This document shows positions 1 through 13,700 of a stretch of DNA of 64,000 bases, piece by piece. The first letter of the stretch is position 1. Every line of letters begins with the position of its first letter. The notes under the pieces are model-generated. The model worked only from the letters and a program-made list of their open reading frames with translations, ran no database searches and was not told where the DNA came from. The position numbers and the translations under genes were made by a program. Origin of the DNA: Mactra quadrangularis (Eukaryota; Mollusca; Bivalvia; Venerida; Mactridae); NCBI GenBank assembly GCA_025267735.1, contig CM046293.1, forward strand, positions 11,246,560-11,310,559, written 5' to 3'.

Positions 1-213
1 CTGGATTTAGCTGTTAACCAACTACTAAGCACATACTTTCGTCAGTGACTGACAACTGCCCTACATAATTAAAAATCATTGGTAGGAGGGAGAATGGCCG
101 TAGAAATAATTTATCGACCAAGCTCCACGAAAGTATGCCCCGCCCGGGAATTGAACCCAAGACCCCTCGATCAGTAGACTTGTGTGCTACCAACTGAGCT
201 AGTCAGGCGGCTA
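1..213 (-). mobile_element. tRNA-derived SINE family S1, cut by the window start
   Basis: On the minus strand the head reads CTAGCTCAGTTGGTAGCACA (A box) and GGTTCAATTCCCGGGCGGGG (B box), followed by a body with GCAGTTGTCAGTCACTGACG. Related copies occur at 8063, 12396, 21903, 29633 and 62585. It is not a functional tRNA because the acceptor arm is absent. Confidence 0.8.
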
Positions 214-492
214 AGAAAAGGACTGTACATTGGTATGTAATGAATTGCTAGAGGATAGTCTGAGACATTATCTAATTTCCTTGGGATAGTATATAATATT
301 ATACATCGTAACATGCATCAGTGTGAAATTATGCTTTGAAATAATGATATGGTAATGTACAATATCTTTGTAAGGGAATGTTTATTTTATGACCCTGATC
401 TTTTACCAGGGTATAGGATAGAATTTTATTATGTAAACCTGTGTTCCAGGACAGGGGTTTTTACAGTTGATGTTTATTTGTGAACCTTTGTA

Positions 493-1020
493 TAGTAAGA
501 TTTCTTTCACCTTACGAAGGTCACGGCGCTTACCTTTGTAAATATGGGCTAAACCATTATAAAAGAGGTTGTCCAGAAGGTTTATTCTCCGAGGATTTAT
601 TCCCCTTGGTCAATGTTAAATTGTAATCAAATTTATAACTTCAATTATCGAAAGACGGCTTAGTATAGTGGATACAGCTGCGTCTAAAATAACGTTTTTG
701 ACACAGTGGTCGGTGGTTATATAATATAAGTAAATATATTACATTTTTGACAATTTTTCGCGTGCTTACACGTTTCAGACATGATGACCTAACTAACACT
801 TTAAAATCATTTGGGTCGTTATATACACTCAGTCTCTTTGTGTGCACGAGATTCACGAGGGAGAAAAACTTGGATAATTTATATAATACCGACACCATAT
901 TATAAGTAATTGTAATTAACGCTTGCTAGTATTGTATTGCACACCTGTTCACCGCATTCGGATCTTCTTCATGAATATTCAATGCACTTTGACCTTCGTA
1001 AGGTGAAAGAAATCTTACTG
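493..1020. mobile_element. DNA element with perfect 30-bp inverted ends
   Basis: AGTAAGATTTCTTTCACC...GAAGGTCA at 494-523 is the exact reverse complement of 990-1019. A flanking TA on each side (491-492 and 1021-1022) fits Tc1/mariner-type insertion. The 528-bp body has no recognisable coding sequence; the minus-strand frame at 641-898 lies inside it and is judged spurious. Confidence 0.85.
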
Positions 1021-4000
1021 TACAATGACGGGGTAGTTTTAAAGAATGTTAATATGTAAATCCTTGTACCTGGATTTGGGACAGTTTATGTATATTGGGG
1101 TTTGACTAGGTGTGTTAAGGGATGATTTTGTATTCTGTTTTTCATATGTTAGAAACTGTTAACAGAAAAATTATTGAAACAATTATACAAACTATTATCT
1201 TGTCAATTTTTGTTATTGTTCTGTGCATATTAGTGACTATTTGTAATAAATCTTGAAGAAATATGAATTATTTATGTTTTGTTTTTATGTTGATAGCATG
1301 TCTAACTACAATCTGATTAAAACTGGTATGGATTTACACTAGGTCACTTATTTTAGAACTGGCTACTTCGTATTACAGGTTCCATTCAGCTGACTTGCTT
1401 TCATGATGTAATCACTGTGCTTAGTGACATCTTTACATCGTCTATGTGACATAATTTACAAAGAATCGTTCAATCACAGGTCAAATCAGCTCACAAAACT
1501 CTTGTCTAAAATTAGAAATTACGAAATCACGATGATTAAAAGTGTTTAGCCTAGATGAAAGCTTTGCTTTGATTGGTTAATACAAAAATCATCTTAAAGT
1601 GACCCCTTGTTCAATGTCAGGAGATCCTATACAATAATGGTCATCAGGATATCTGTATTTGGAGATTGGTCTAACTACTGGTCTAGGGGTTGTTAGCTTG
1701 CTAGGTGTGACCTACATGCTTTCATGATGTTTGGTATGGTGGCATATTTCTGCCATCAGATAACCACAGTTAATTAAGTGGTTAACTAGTTAGTTATGTA
1801 GTTATCTGATGGCAAAAATATTCCACCATAGTTTGGTCATGAACTATATTCAATGGCCATTATTCTGCTAACCTTTGTGCCAAATAAGTCAGTTAATTGC
1901 TTCTGACCAGGATATTTAGAGATTTAGGCATGTTCATAGACGATGAGGTCAGACAACTGACTGCTGTCATATGAATGATAAAAATGTTGGAATGTGGAGA
2001 AGAGTACCAGATGATTAGATTGTTACTTTTGCTTGGACATTTATCCAATTTATCAAATAGAGGATCACTGGGTGAGTGCTGTTAGTCCATTTCATAATGG
2101 CACAATTATCTACCCTTGCCCTCTGACCTATTTCTCTATAGAGGATAATTTATGTATAGTGCAAGCTTGAAACACAATTTAAGCTTTTCCCGAGGGCCCG
2201 TAATGTAGGAACCATTTCTTGTCTTACTGTGCAGAGACAATTTCTTTTAATGTGGTAGCACTGATTATCTTTAATAATGGGCCCTATATAGGGTCTTGCT
2301 TCAATGGATTTGGGATACCATACAAGTTGTGATGCATGCAGTAGTTGCGATACAAGATACAAACTTTTATTTATTGTCAGTACTTACGTATAACAGTTCA
2401 CATTAGCTATAAAAAGGTATAAGTTCACATATTGTTGCCTTCGATTGATAAAGTAGCTGTTGTGAATATATTGTAAAGTAGATAAATATAACTTGAATTG
2501 AAAGTCTTCTGATTTTGAATTTCAATTAGGTCCTCCATGGGAGGTAATGCTGACGTTTAATAAGTCAGAGACGGATTTTCGGGTTTTAGCATGATTCATG
2601 TTTGTAAGAGTAATTTCCCTTTTATTTACTTATATCATGATTTACGATTGTTTTGAGATGTATTTTTCTCGTTGACAAGACTGTTCAAGGACTTTCTTTC
2701 CGTCTTTCCATTTCCGCCTACTACTTTCGTTTTTGAAGAAATTTCAATTGATTTGTACAAGTTCTTTTCGGTAAGTAGTGAAGTTACTGTTAGTAAAAGT
2801 GTTAAAAAAACTGGGTCATGTTTTGTTTACAAAATATTCAATAATGAGTTCTGATCCTGTGTGTTTTGATTGAACCATAAATTAACACCAATGACTGAGT
2901 GATAATTGTTTTGCAATTGTATTAAGTAATCAGATTGTTTTTCTTGATCTGACTCAGGGAATGCTATTTGAATTTATCATGTTTTAAGCATTGTTTATCA
3001 TGCCTTTTTTTTTTCATTTTGATTTTCATCAGATGCGGCATTAAAGTTTTGGATAAGACCCGTTATGAAACCTCACCAGAATAACACCCATTCATTTAAG
3101 CTCGTGTTTCTTATCAAATACCCATTTGGTAATTAGATTGTGTGGATTAATCAATAAAACATTCATTTAAACATCATTTTACAGCAAAACAGTCATTGAA
3201 ATATTACAGCATTAAATAAAATAAGCGTTGTCGCTAGGAAATGTTCAAACTAATTGTCTAATGGACATTGAACTTGATCTCATTTCAATCGGAATTTTTG
3301 GTTGTGAGCGTTAGCGAACAAAGCAGAGTAAATCTGATTGATGCCGGGAATTCCAAATAAAAATCTATTTTTAGAATTTGTTTACAAACAATGTCATTTT
3401 GTTTTCTAGTAATTTAAAATTTTAAGATTTTATTTCTTATTAATTTTCTTATATTACCATCAGTGCTTAAAATTATTGATATAGATTACGTAAAACTTTA
3501 AAAAAAATTAACATTTTACGTTTATTTCCTACGAAAATATTTTGTAAATAAATGTAGCGTGATTGAAGCACATGGTAATGTGTTCACGACCATCAATGTC
3601 GGTCAAGGTCGATCTCGACGTCACGTGGACAAACATTTTGTCAAGATCGCGACAGAGTATTGAATTTAAGACCTATTGGAAACTGTGGCGTACTTTACGT
3701 TTTGGAATGGGCATTTTATACCTTATAAGTTGACAAATTAAAAGATTATACATTATTTTAACGGGATATTTTTCAATTTACTCCATTGCACACTCGATGA
3801 ATGTATACAAGCGTGGCAGATTCCTGGACTTTTATCATAGACTTATCTTCAGCGTACCCGTTGATTAACAGAATACACACGGGTTCCCTGAAGACCTTAA
3901 GCTAGACCTAGGCCTACACTGCAAGTTTTGAGCCAACAGTCATTGCCTTAACTCACTAGCCTGAAGACAAGTACTATGTCTACATGATAGATTAATGGAC

Positions 4001-4346
4001 TATTACATCACTGTGCTTGAGAAAAATTGGTTGTAAATAAATACATATAGAAAGCCTTAAGGGGAGCCAAATTAATTGTTACATTTAATTACGGAAAACT
4101 CCTGAAAAAAAAGAATAGAAAGAAAAGCTTAATCCGCTACTAAATCACCACAAAGTCATAATTGTGACGTGTCCGACTTGGGAGGTGCTATCAGAGACAA
4201 ATTCCTGCTGGCATAGCTTAATGACTTCGTAAATTATAGCCATGCCTATTAATTTGATCCTATATGAGACTATAGCATTAATTATAGTTGCTATGTTTGT
4301 CTTATTTAGGGCTTTCATTGACTTGAAACTTGTTGACTTGTTTTTC
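1021..4346. other. Unassigned sequence upstream of P450
   Basis: Apart from the 1735-1830 hairpin I see no gene, array or clear repeat. Short frames (2150-2362, 2672-2854, 4145-4354) lack recognisable motifs. The P450 promoter and its noncoding first exon are probably here. A slightly CpG-richer patch at 3570-3660 (GATCTCGACGTCACGTGGAC, with an E-box) is one candidate. Confidence 0.4.
1735..1830. repeat. 96-bp hairpin, palindromic MITE
   Basis: TATGGTGGCATATTTCTGCC...ATCAGATAA at 1735-1763 pairs with TTATCTGATGGCAAAAATA...CCACCATA at 1802-1830 with two or three mismatches. The loop of about 38 nt is rich in GTTAACTAGTTAG. Confidence 0.8.
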
Positions 4347-4682
4347 AGGAGCACTAGTCCTGTGGTCGTATGGGTTTTAAGAAGTCAAGAGGTCTTGGGT
4401 TTGAACACAACCAGGGGCTCTGGCAATTCCCTTGAGCTAGAAATTTATCTGCGGTTGCCTCACTTTACCAAGGTATAATTGGTATCTGCAAAGGTGGTAT
4501 AAATCTGTTACACCAATGCATTGACTGAACATAAGTGGATTATAAGACTCAATGGTGAGATTGATAAGAATTTATCAGTAGCCCAATGACCAGGAGTAAT
4601 AGTTGTATGGTCAGTGACTGTTCATTAGCATGAAACTTAGATTATAAAATGCAATTACTTACTTTAATTACTTATTGTTGTT
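4347..4682 (+). mobile_element. tRNA-derived SINE family S2, upstream of the P450 start
   Basis: Degraded head (TCCTGTGGTCGTATGG, GGTTTGAACACAACC), then CAATTCCCTTGAGCTAGAAA, GGTGGTATAAATCTG, CAGTAGCCCAATGACCAGGA and the tail TTATAAAATGCAATTACTTA. It lies just before the P450 5' acceptor. Confidence 0.7.
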
Positions 4683-4722
4683 GTTCAATTATTCTATTAT
4701 TTATTATTTTCTCTATTTTCAG

Positions 4723-4736
4723 TCTAAAGTAGAACA
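4723..4736 (+). other. 5' untranslated part of P450 coding exon 1
   Basis: A pyrimidine-rich tract ending in CAG stands directly before this stretch and the P450 ATG follows it. This suggests that the start-codon exon is not the first exon and that the promoter lies further upstream, within the 1-4700 region. Confidence 0.5.
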
Positions 4737-7700
4737 ATGTTAGATTCAGGATGTATAACATGTGTTATTGCATTGTTTGTTGGTGTGTTTGTGTATTGGT
4801 TAGTGAGAAGACTGAAATACAATTTTCCCCCTGGACCAAGCGGATTACCTTTAATTGGAAACCTTTTACGTAAGTCATATGTTGAGAACCTTTATGTGCA
4901 GGTTTGGCCATGAGGTTACGTCATTGATCAGGTAATCATTGGATAGCCAGCTCCACGTTAGTTGAAATTCCATTCAAAACCTACCCCATTGTTTCCTCTT
5001 GCAAGAAACTATCCCACCAGCTCAGTATTGGAGAACCATGAAGTACACTAATCAAAGCACTGGAGTGCTGGAGGAACGATGTCCTGAACTTATTTATTAA
5101 TTAAAGAATATATAATTATGTCAAAATATAAATGTTATCTATATAACAATGTATTAAGTATCAATTAATAGAATTTACAAAGAGGACATCCCAGAATTTT
5201 CAAGTGTTTTGCTCATGGCAAGGTTTATCTTACTTTATCAAACAAAATAAATCAGTCAAAGAATAATAAGGTTCCAAATCATATAGATATAAAAGAGGCA
5301 TAACTTCTATAACATAAATGAATAGTAACGTCCCTTTAATACACATAGAAACTATATTTGTGTTACGAAAACGATATGAGTACGCGACCACTATTTACTC
5401 GATTAAATTTTGATACAGTTATTTTATTAGATCGTTATGTAGGAAAAGAAAGAAAATATGAAGATAATGTACAAGATGGTTTATTCCATAGATATTAAAA
5501 CAAAAAACATACATAAATGATCTGAATGAATGCAAAGACTACTTATTACTTGTACACCTATTAAAGAAAAAAAACTACCAAGTAATATGACATGAACAGG
5601 AATGTCTAAAAGTTTAATTTGTTACTATCTATTCTCAATTTTTTATGTGTATAAAACAAATTCAACCAAACAGTAACTAAACAGTAATTAAAACACATAA
5701 TTATGTTCTGATATAGAAACAAAAATAGTTTAAATGCATTGACATAAGTAACATATATACGATCATTTAATATTGTTTATTACTATCAAATGATTTAATT
5801 ATGCTACGCCTATAACATACAATTTCAAAAATATCGTAGGCCCTAGTTATAACTACCAATAAGGGGAAGTAATCATTGCAGATATTTAAGGTTTGTATGT
5901 CCTGAGAGTAACCTCCCTTTTCCTCCTTTTTGAAGAGTTTCAAGACCGACAACACAAGCTAGTGTTGTAATGTATTATAATGATATGTTAATGAGTTTCA
6001 CGCTTGAACTACGCCTCTTTGTCTATGTTGAAAATTGTTTAAGCATGAATAGAGTAATCTTATACTTTCTTGTTACCATTGGAGCGATGTTTAGACATTG
6101 TTCCAAAAAGTGATTAATCTAAGTTGTAAGAACTTGTTTCATAATCAAGCTATGATGAATATGTATAAACCAATAATGTTATGGAGACCTGGGGCCAGTT
6201 AAGAAATTTTTGAGAATATAGCGTGAAAATTTTCATATAGAAAGGTAGGGGTTCTTTTAAAACTCTAAATATAAAATCACTGCTTTGTGGTTCATTGGTG
6301 CTTTTCACAAAAATTCTTACGAAAAACATCTTCATAAGTCAAAAGCGAGAAGCATTAATAATACACTATTTCTTTGCTTATCAATTATAAATATTATACA
6401 TGTTGTATACATTGTGTATACATTTTAAATATCATATCATAGTTATGCTTATTATCCATCTGACTCGATTGCTAATTATATTGAACTGAATTACAAAGAT
6501 TTTTTTGTAAGAATTTTTGTGAAAGTACCACAGGTCCATATCATGGCTTAACACTAATTTTTAGACTAGGTTGCCCAAAGAGACATCCAGCAATATTTTT
6601 AGATATCTTTAGCTGTAACAGGTTGCGACAAATAAAGGTCGTCAGAAGCAATAGGAGGATCTGCAATGTTCAGCCCTGTATGCTAGAAACTTTTGTATCA
6701 TTGTATTTGTATTGTATTATATTGTATTGTATTTGTATTGTATTGTAGAAGTTGATCAAACTAAAATACATGTACAGGTATTTGAGTGGTCAAAGAAGTA
6801 TGGTCCAGTAGTCACATTGAAATTAGGTAAGATATGATAATTATAATAATATAGAATACAGTAATTCACATTATCAAATGATTTTTATGCTGTTTTTTTG
6901 TCTTTTCATTAGTTTTTTAGACTTTTCTTATTTCTGTTATGTTTTTAAAACTTAAATTATATATTTGATGATTTTGTTTACTGTCAGAAAATGGCTTATT
7001 ACTAGTTATTCGTTTATGTCTACCATGTTATATGTTTACCTGACCTTAAATGCATCTTCTTGTATCTTGTACAGTACCTAGTGAAACTGTAGGTGCTGCC
7101 TGAATACTGTTGAAATAATTTTATATTGTTCACTAGGGCTGTCATGATATACCGGTATATTGCAATACACAGCTGTGGCAATAAGTACCACAGTACGAAT
7201 TTAACATACCGGTATTTGGCAATATTTTTATTTCAATGGAAAAATCCTCTCTTCATGAAATAAAAGAAGCTAAATGTCAGTTTTCCATTGTTCATTCAAT
7301 CTAAGCTTAAGTTACAAGAGTTAAATTGACTGGGGGGGGGGCGTTCGATTGGTAATATGGAACTTGTGCAAAACATGTTCTTGAATTGAATACTTCTGAA
7401 CAGGAAGTTGTGAAACAAGCATGGTGTCCAGGAGCTTGATTGCTATGATGTTTTGCAGCTCTGAGGGTGTTTGTTTCTTCCCACTATAGGCAACTAATCA
7501 TCTTTTTTATATGCAAAACATATATCACAGTACTAAATGACTGTGTAGACCTAGTGAAACTAGATTCAAATAGTTGCATATAAGATTAGCAATCTTTCTG
7601 TTAAATACAGCAGAGACAACAAATCTATAAACCCACAATATATCATGGTACGTATTGCAATACAGTGCTAGCGTATTGCAATATATTGCTATACGCTTCT

Positions 7701-10700
7701 GACGTATCGTGACAGCCCTATTGTTCACCATTATTAGCATAGTACCCATGGTACTTACGTGTTATGGAGGATTCCTTATTAGTAACCATGCTGCTTTCTC
7801 CTGTTACATATCATATAGACATGTATTGTAGAAATATTGACAGTCAAAATCTCTTTGTGAGATTTGATTTATAATGTAATGTTTAGAAATTCCGGGTTTA
7901 ATTTTTGAATACTCTTTAATAGATGTCATAGAAGGAGTGTTGTTATCTCAATAACAACTAAACAGCTAATGTAATGTCTGGTATTTTTGCCACATTTCAT
8001 CATTTTTTTCACCAACACTACTGTGGAAAATCATCCCACTCAAAGTCCCTTGATAGGCCTAGATTTCTGGATCCAAGATTTTAGTCAGTACTTAGCACAT
8101 ACCCTTGTCAGTGACTGATAATTGTCCTACTTAATACATAGATTCATTGTTAGATGCACTACTAACTGAGCTAATTGATTGCAAAGTGAGGTTTAAAGTC
8201 TGCATCCATATACATGTTCAGCTAACTTAACAATCTTGTACAATAAATCTTGATCATTCAAATCACCCTCAGACAGGCATTACCTCACAGTACGTATTTA
8301 CACCTGGGTACAGTGGAACAATTGTAGGTTAATTTCTTGCTCAAGGAAATTAGCAGTAACCCTAGTGGGGATCAAACCTAGGACCTCTCAATTCCTAAGT
8401 GCATGTCTTACCACTGGACCACTGCTCCTACTACATATTGTTCATATTATATTCTCAAAATCGCAGTGTTATTATTTCAACACATACTTGACTATTATCG
8501 AACTTGTAACAACAGAACTTCAATAATTGTTGATTGTGTTACATTTTCAGGATTAATAAAGATGATTTATGTTAATCATATAGATGCAGCACTAGAGGTT
8601 CTAGTGAAGAAATCTACTGATTTTGCTGCTAGAATGTCCCTTCCATCAAGTAAGACATTCATGTACTTGTACTAACAGCAATGAACAAAAGACAATATCC
8701 TGAATTCAAATGTTTGGGGGTTTCAACTGTCACATTGAAAAAAATGTGCACAAAGAGCAAAAGGATTTAAGCCAAATTTCATGCTTTTCAATAATAATGT
8801 GTAGAGAACTTTTTTTGTACCGCCTGTGCACAGATGGAAAACCCGGTAAATTGGAGTTCCAAAGTAGGTCTAATTAGTTCCCCTATTAGGACCATCATAA
8901 TTAATGGTCATAAGAGTGGAATGATCTTTAATATACAGACCTTTTTCTTCTCAAGTTAAACATTTGGAACTTAAAAAGGGTTAAACAAACACTGGGCGTG
9001 CTCCATTGGAAATTCTGACTTTTAGAACTGGGAGAACTCTAATCGAGTGCGTTGGAACTGTGTTCTGGCAGCATTCTACCCATTCCGTCTAAATAGGTGG
9101 TGTGAATGGAATAGGTCGTGGTTTATTCATACCCAAGATGGGGGCGGCATCACTGCAAACATGCCAGTTAGGTGATTTGAAAGCGAATATTGTCAAATTA
9201 TACTTTGGCCCGATTGTTTATAACAATTTAACTATTTGGTATAAATCAAGTAAAAAGCAAGTATATTTGCTACGGATATTGCTATTTGATTCAGTTCCGA
9301 CATCCAATTTCACTCGTTTGGCAGATTCTATGGAAGAGTTGGAATTTGATTCTGGCACAGTTCCAACAGCCCAATCAAGCACACCCACCATGATTTTGCA
9401 ATAACTTAAGTGGTCTTCATAGTAAAATTTTACTGTACATTTATATATTAAGTTAATATGAACTTACTAAACAAATTCTAACATCTTAAAATTTGAATTA
9501 ATCACTCTCTATTCCTGTTCTATCCTTTTCATGGATGAAGTTTCGGCTCAAGCAAATAACATGTAGTACAGTATTGGAACAATGTGTTCAAACACTAGTC
9601 CTATAAATATGATAATGCATTTTTTTATCATTTTGACATTTCTTATAATTTCTTTGGTCCTTCAAAATATTTTTCTAAGTTCAGGGCTTGACATTAATTT
9701 TTAGAGTAGGATGCCCTGTTGGACAACAACTGATATATTTAACTTGCCCAAAACAAACGTTAAATAGCAGTAAAAAATGCCAGAACCCAAAGAAAGGTTG
9801 TCAAGGGCAATTGGACCACTTTTCATGTCGAGCCCTGAAGTTGGGTTCATTTTTTTTGGAAATAGTCCAGCACACTTGATTGTTCAACCATGACAAATAT
9901 TTACCTGTTTTGTGTGATTCTATCAATCATATATTTCAGCGGATGTTTTCACAAAAGGAGGTAAAGACATTGCTTTATCTAGTTATGGTCCTACATGGAA
10001 ACTACATAGATACATTGCAACTAAGGCATTAAGGTAACTATCAGTCTTCAAACTTAGCCAATGGACCAAGTTCGCTGAAATCGCTGTTGGTTTAGTGACT
10101 TTAGGAAAGTGAATGGTCAGATAGTCCACCTACATTTTACAACCACAATTATCATAATTTGATAAAAGTCATTGTGTGTTGTTATATTGTTAATTTAAAG
10201 TAGAATATATTATTCTAAATTGTTTAAGTGCACAGCATATTTTAACATATTAGTATGTTTTTTTCATCAGGTAAACTTTCATTAGGTTCTGTAAAAAAGT
10301 CCATTTCATGGATCAATTGTCCAATGCTGAGAAAAGTTTGTCATAAAGACTGATAACTATGTATGCTTCATTTGATGACATGTTTACAATCTGTTTTATA
10401 TAATATAATTATTTGTTTGAAGACAAGTTTAAGTTTGACAAACATCAATCCATTATAAAAATATGGAGTTTCAAACACATGAATAGGCGATACTTAGAGA
10501 GAACCGATTATCAGAGAACCACAAGCATTCAGTAACAGTGGAATTATTAAGTATTTGCAGTTGAGAAAAATGACTATACAGGAACATTGTACAATGTTAT
10601 ATTTTGTTGACAGTTCATGCAATGTTATATTTTGTAGACATTATATGCAAGGTAATGCATTAGAGACAAGAATTAATGATGCTTTGGAGACAGCTTGTGT

Positions 10701-13700
10701 AGAGATAGACAAAATAGATGGAGAGTTTAATCCAGCTGAATATATCAACTATATTGTTGTTAATATACTAACTGGTCTATGTTTTGGTGGAAAGTATGTT
10801 GTTTTTATACACTGGGGTCCAAAAGTTTCTTTACCCAGATACATTTTTTCATATTTTCTCTTAAAGTTATTGCAGACTTATTGGGTTTAGTGTTTTTATT
10901 TTATATTCAAAAAACATAAAGAGCATAATTGATAGTTCATGTTAAAATGTGTATTAGTTGTGAAACTTTTGATGTGTAAAATATATCTAAGTACACGTCA
11001 AATTCAAAACATAAAAAAAAAATTATGCGTGAAGAAACTTTTGGACCCAAGCGTATATGTTTTATCTTCATGTAACATTAAGTCGTCAATATTCAATCTG
11101 ATAGCTTTAGACAGAGTGTTTGCTCAATATTTTATTTTAATACAACATTTTATCTTAAATTTCAATAAAAACAATGGTAAATTATGCCATACTCTGAAAA
11201 AACTACATATTTTTTATTTTAACATCTTATTTTAACTTTCATTTCATCATAAATAAATGATTTTAATTCTGAAAGCAAACAACTACCATTGAAATATAAA
11301 ACAATGTGTAGTGCCTAGATCAATGTTTACATCTCCAAGGTCAAATGTCATACAATGAGGTCAATAGGTTAATTAAAGGTCAAATGTCATACTATATTCC
11401 CCATGTCTCTAATTGTTTCTGATGAATTAAAGGTATATATTTGATGATAAAAATGAGATGTTTCTGTTTTAGATCCAAGGCCAAGGCCATTCAATGTGGT
11501 CAAACAAAGGTTAAATGTCATACCATATGTAACCAAGGCCTTGTGTAGTGGTTAGCATGTCTGACTTTGAATCCGGAGGTCACAGGTTTGAACCTTGTTG
11601 AGGTAGGTCATACCCTATACATGAGTTGTTGGCCTTGTGATAGGGTATGTTAGTACTGGTGAAGTGTCCAGGAAACCTATAGTAGGAAGAGCTGGCTTTC
11701 GTATATATGACCTAAATATTTGTTGAATACAAGGTTAAAATAAATCATACCATATGACTTATATATCTTACTGTTTCTGTTGTGTTGAAGGTATACATTC
11801 GACGATAAAGAAGTGATGTATCTGTTAAAGAAAGAAGATGACTTTGTTGAGCAAGTAGGAGCAGGCACACCAGAAGATTTTATACCATACATGAAATATT
11901 TCTATAAATCTAAACAGTTCAAAATCGTTGAAGAGTTTACTGATGACGTCATTGAGAAATTCTTACGTAAAAAATATGAAGAAGCTAAAAGAACATTTGA
12001 TAAAGGTGAAGTATGACATTTCAGGAAAATTTTACATGTCAATGTTTTGTTTTGGAATAAGATATCAGAATATGTTTGAATGCATTTTAAACCCAGGTCG
12101 ATAGCGCAGTTGGTAGTGCGCCGGGATTTTGAATCTTGTTTCCCTAGGGGGGGAGGGTTCAAATCTCACCTGTGGAGGTTATACCCTTCCATGAAAATTT
12201 GACAATAATGTCAATTTTCATCCATTGATTAGATAATATGGAGAAGTTTCCGGCCTTGTGGAAGGGTAGGTGAGTACTGGTTATAGACAAGGGTCTAGGA
12301 AAGCTAGGTTAGGTGCGCTGGACGCTGTTAAATGACCTGAAATTGTGTTGACACGGCAATAAACCCAGTAAAAAAAAAAAGAATGCATTTGAATGTGGCC
12401 TGCTTGGCTCTATTGGCTCTGTTGGAAGCATGTCTGAATACAAATCCAGGGGTAGTAGGTTTGATTCCTGAGCAGGACTTACACACCCTTGTGGGATTTT
12501 GGCTATGTGTGATTCATAGACAAGACCTGCACACCCTTGTTGGGTTTAGCTATGAAATATTTTCTGTGACCATTCTTCCACCTGCCTCTGTTTTGAGTTG
12601 GGCAGTTGTCACTCACTTGTGAATGTATGTGTTAAGTACTAGGCAAAAAACTTTTGGTTAGAAGTTATATGTCTATCCATGGAATGTGTGTAAGACTGAG
12701 ACTGCTGCAATATGACTTAAAAAAAATGTTGTAATGCTATGAACAGCACTATACATTGCATTGGATGCCTATGTTTTAGTATTACAAGGTTTTAATTTGA
12801 GCATCTGATTAAGCACTTGTTCTTTATTCACATTAAAACAGAGGCATAAATGAGTTTGTTTTAGCCTAATAAATGTATTGCACAAACATTAAGGCATAAT
12901 TTTGTTGAACTTTTTCCTTAACTCACTAGCTGGAAAATAAATCTGAAGGTGAAAAATGGGAACAAAGTTTTGACTTATTTACACCGTATTTATATTATGT
13001 ACTGCATAATAGAAGTATTTAGACTTCCAACTTGTGAAAGGTTGCAAAAAAAGGTTTTTTGTATAGCAAACTTACATGAGAACGTTTAAGATAACAATTA
13101 TACATGTAAAACAAATCAAACTGCTGTTGAAGCAGAATCAATGGATGGATTGAGAAGCAAGCTTCGTGTATTATTTCACAGTGCCTTATCAGGATTCTGT
13201 ACAAAGTTAACAAGTAGTAGTTTAAGCAATTTAAATTGGCTATTGTGAACAAATCCCAGCCAGTAGAATTCAAATTTCTTTAAAATTTCATGTGAATTAC
13301 TTGTTCAATATCACTTTTATCACAGTCCAAGAGAATGAAACACTCAATGTTATTATCTTTGAAGGTTTTGCTTGAGTGTTGTGCCATGTCAGCTTTGTTA
13401 CAATTTCAGTTGCACATCCCATCATTACTAGCATTATTTTGACATATGTGTCATATGAACTTATGTGACCTTTAACTATTACAAAAACTACTACAACTTT
13501 CTACATTCATATTTTCAGATAATATTCGTCATTTCTGTGATAATTTAATACTTGCTAGAGAAGAAGCTCTTCTAGATGGAGGTGATATTATTAACTCCTT
13601 AACTGAAGATCATCTAATACTGACATTATCTGATATATTCTTTGGTAAGCTTATTCTTCTGAGAATACAAAGTAGTTGCTGTATTAGAACCATCAAAATA

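Noticed and set aside
140..213. tRNA gene candidate on the minus strand
   Set aside because: Good A and B boxes but no pairing acceptor stem and a long shared body: a SINE head.
9102..9404. 100-aa frame in P450 intron 3
   Set aside because: Lies inside an M3 MITE and is not conserved as a frame in the copy at 18893.
10939..11235. 98-aa frame in P450 intron 5
   Set aside because: AT-driven frame with no recognisable motif and no splice context.
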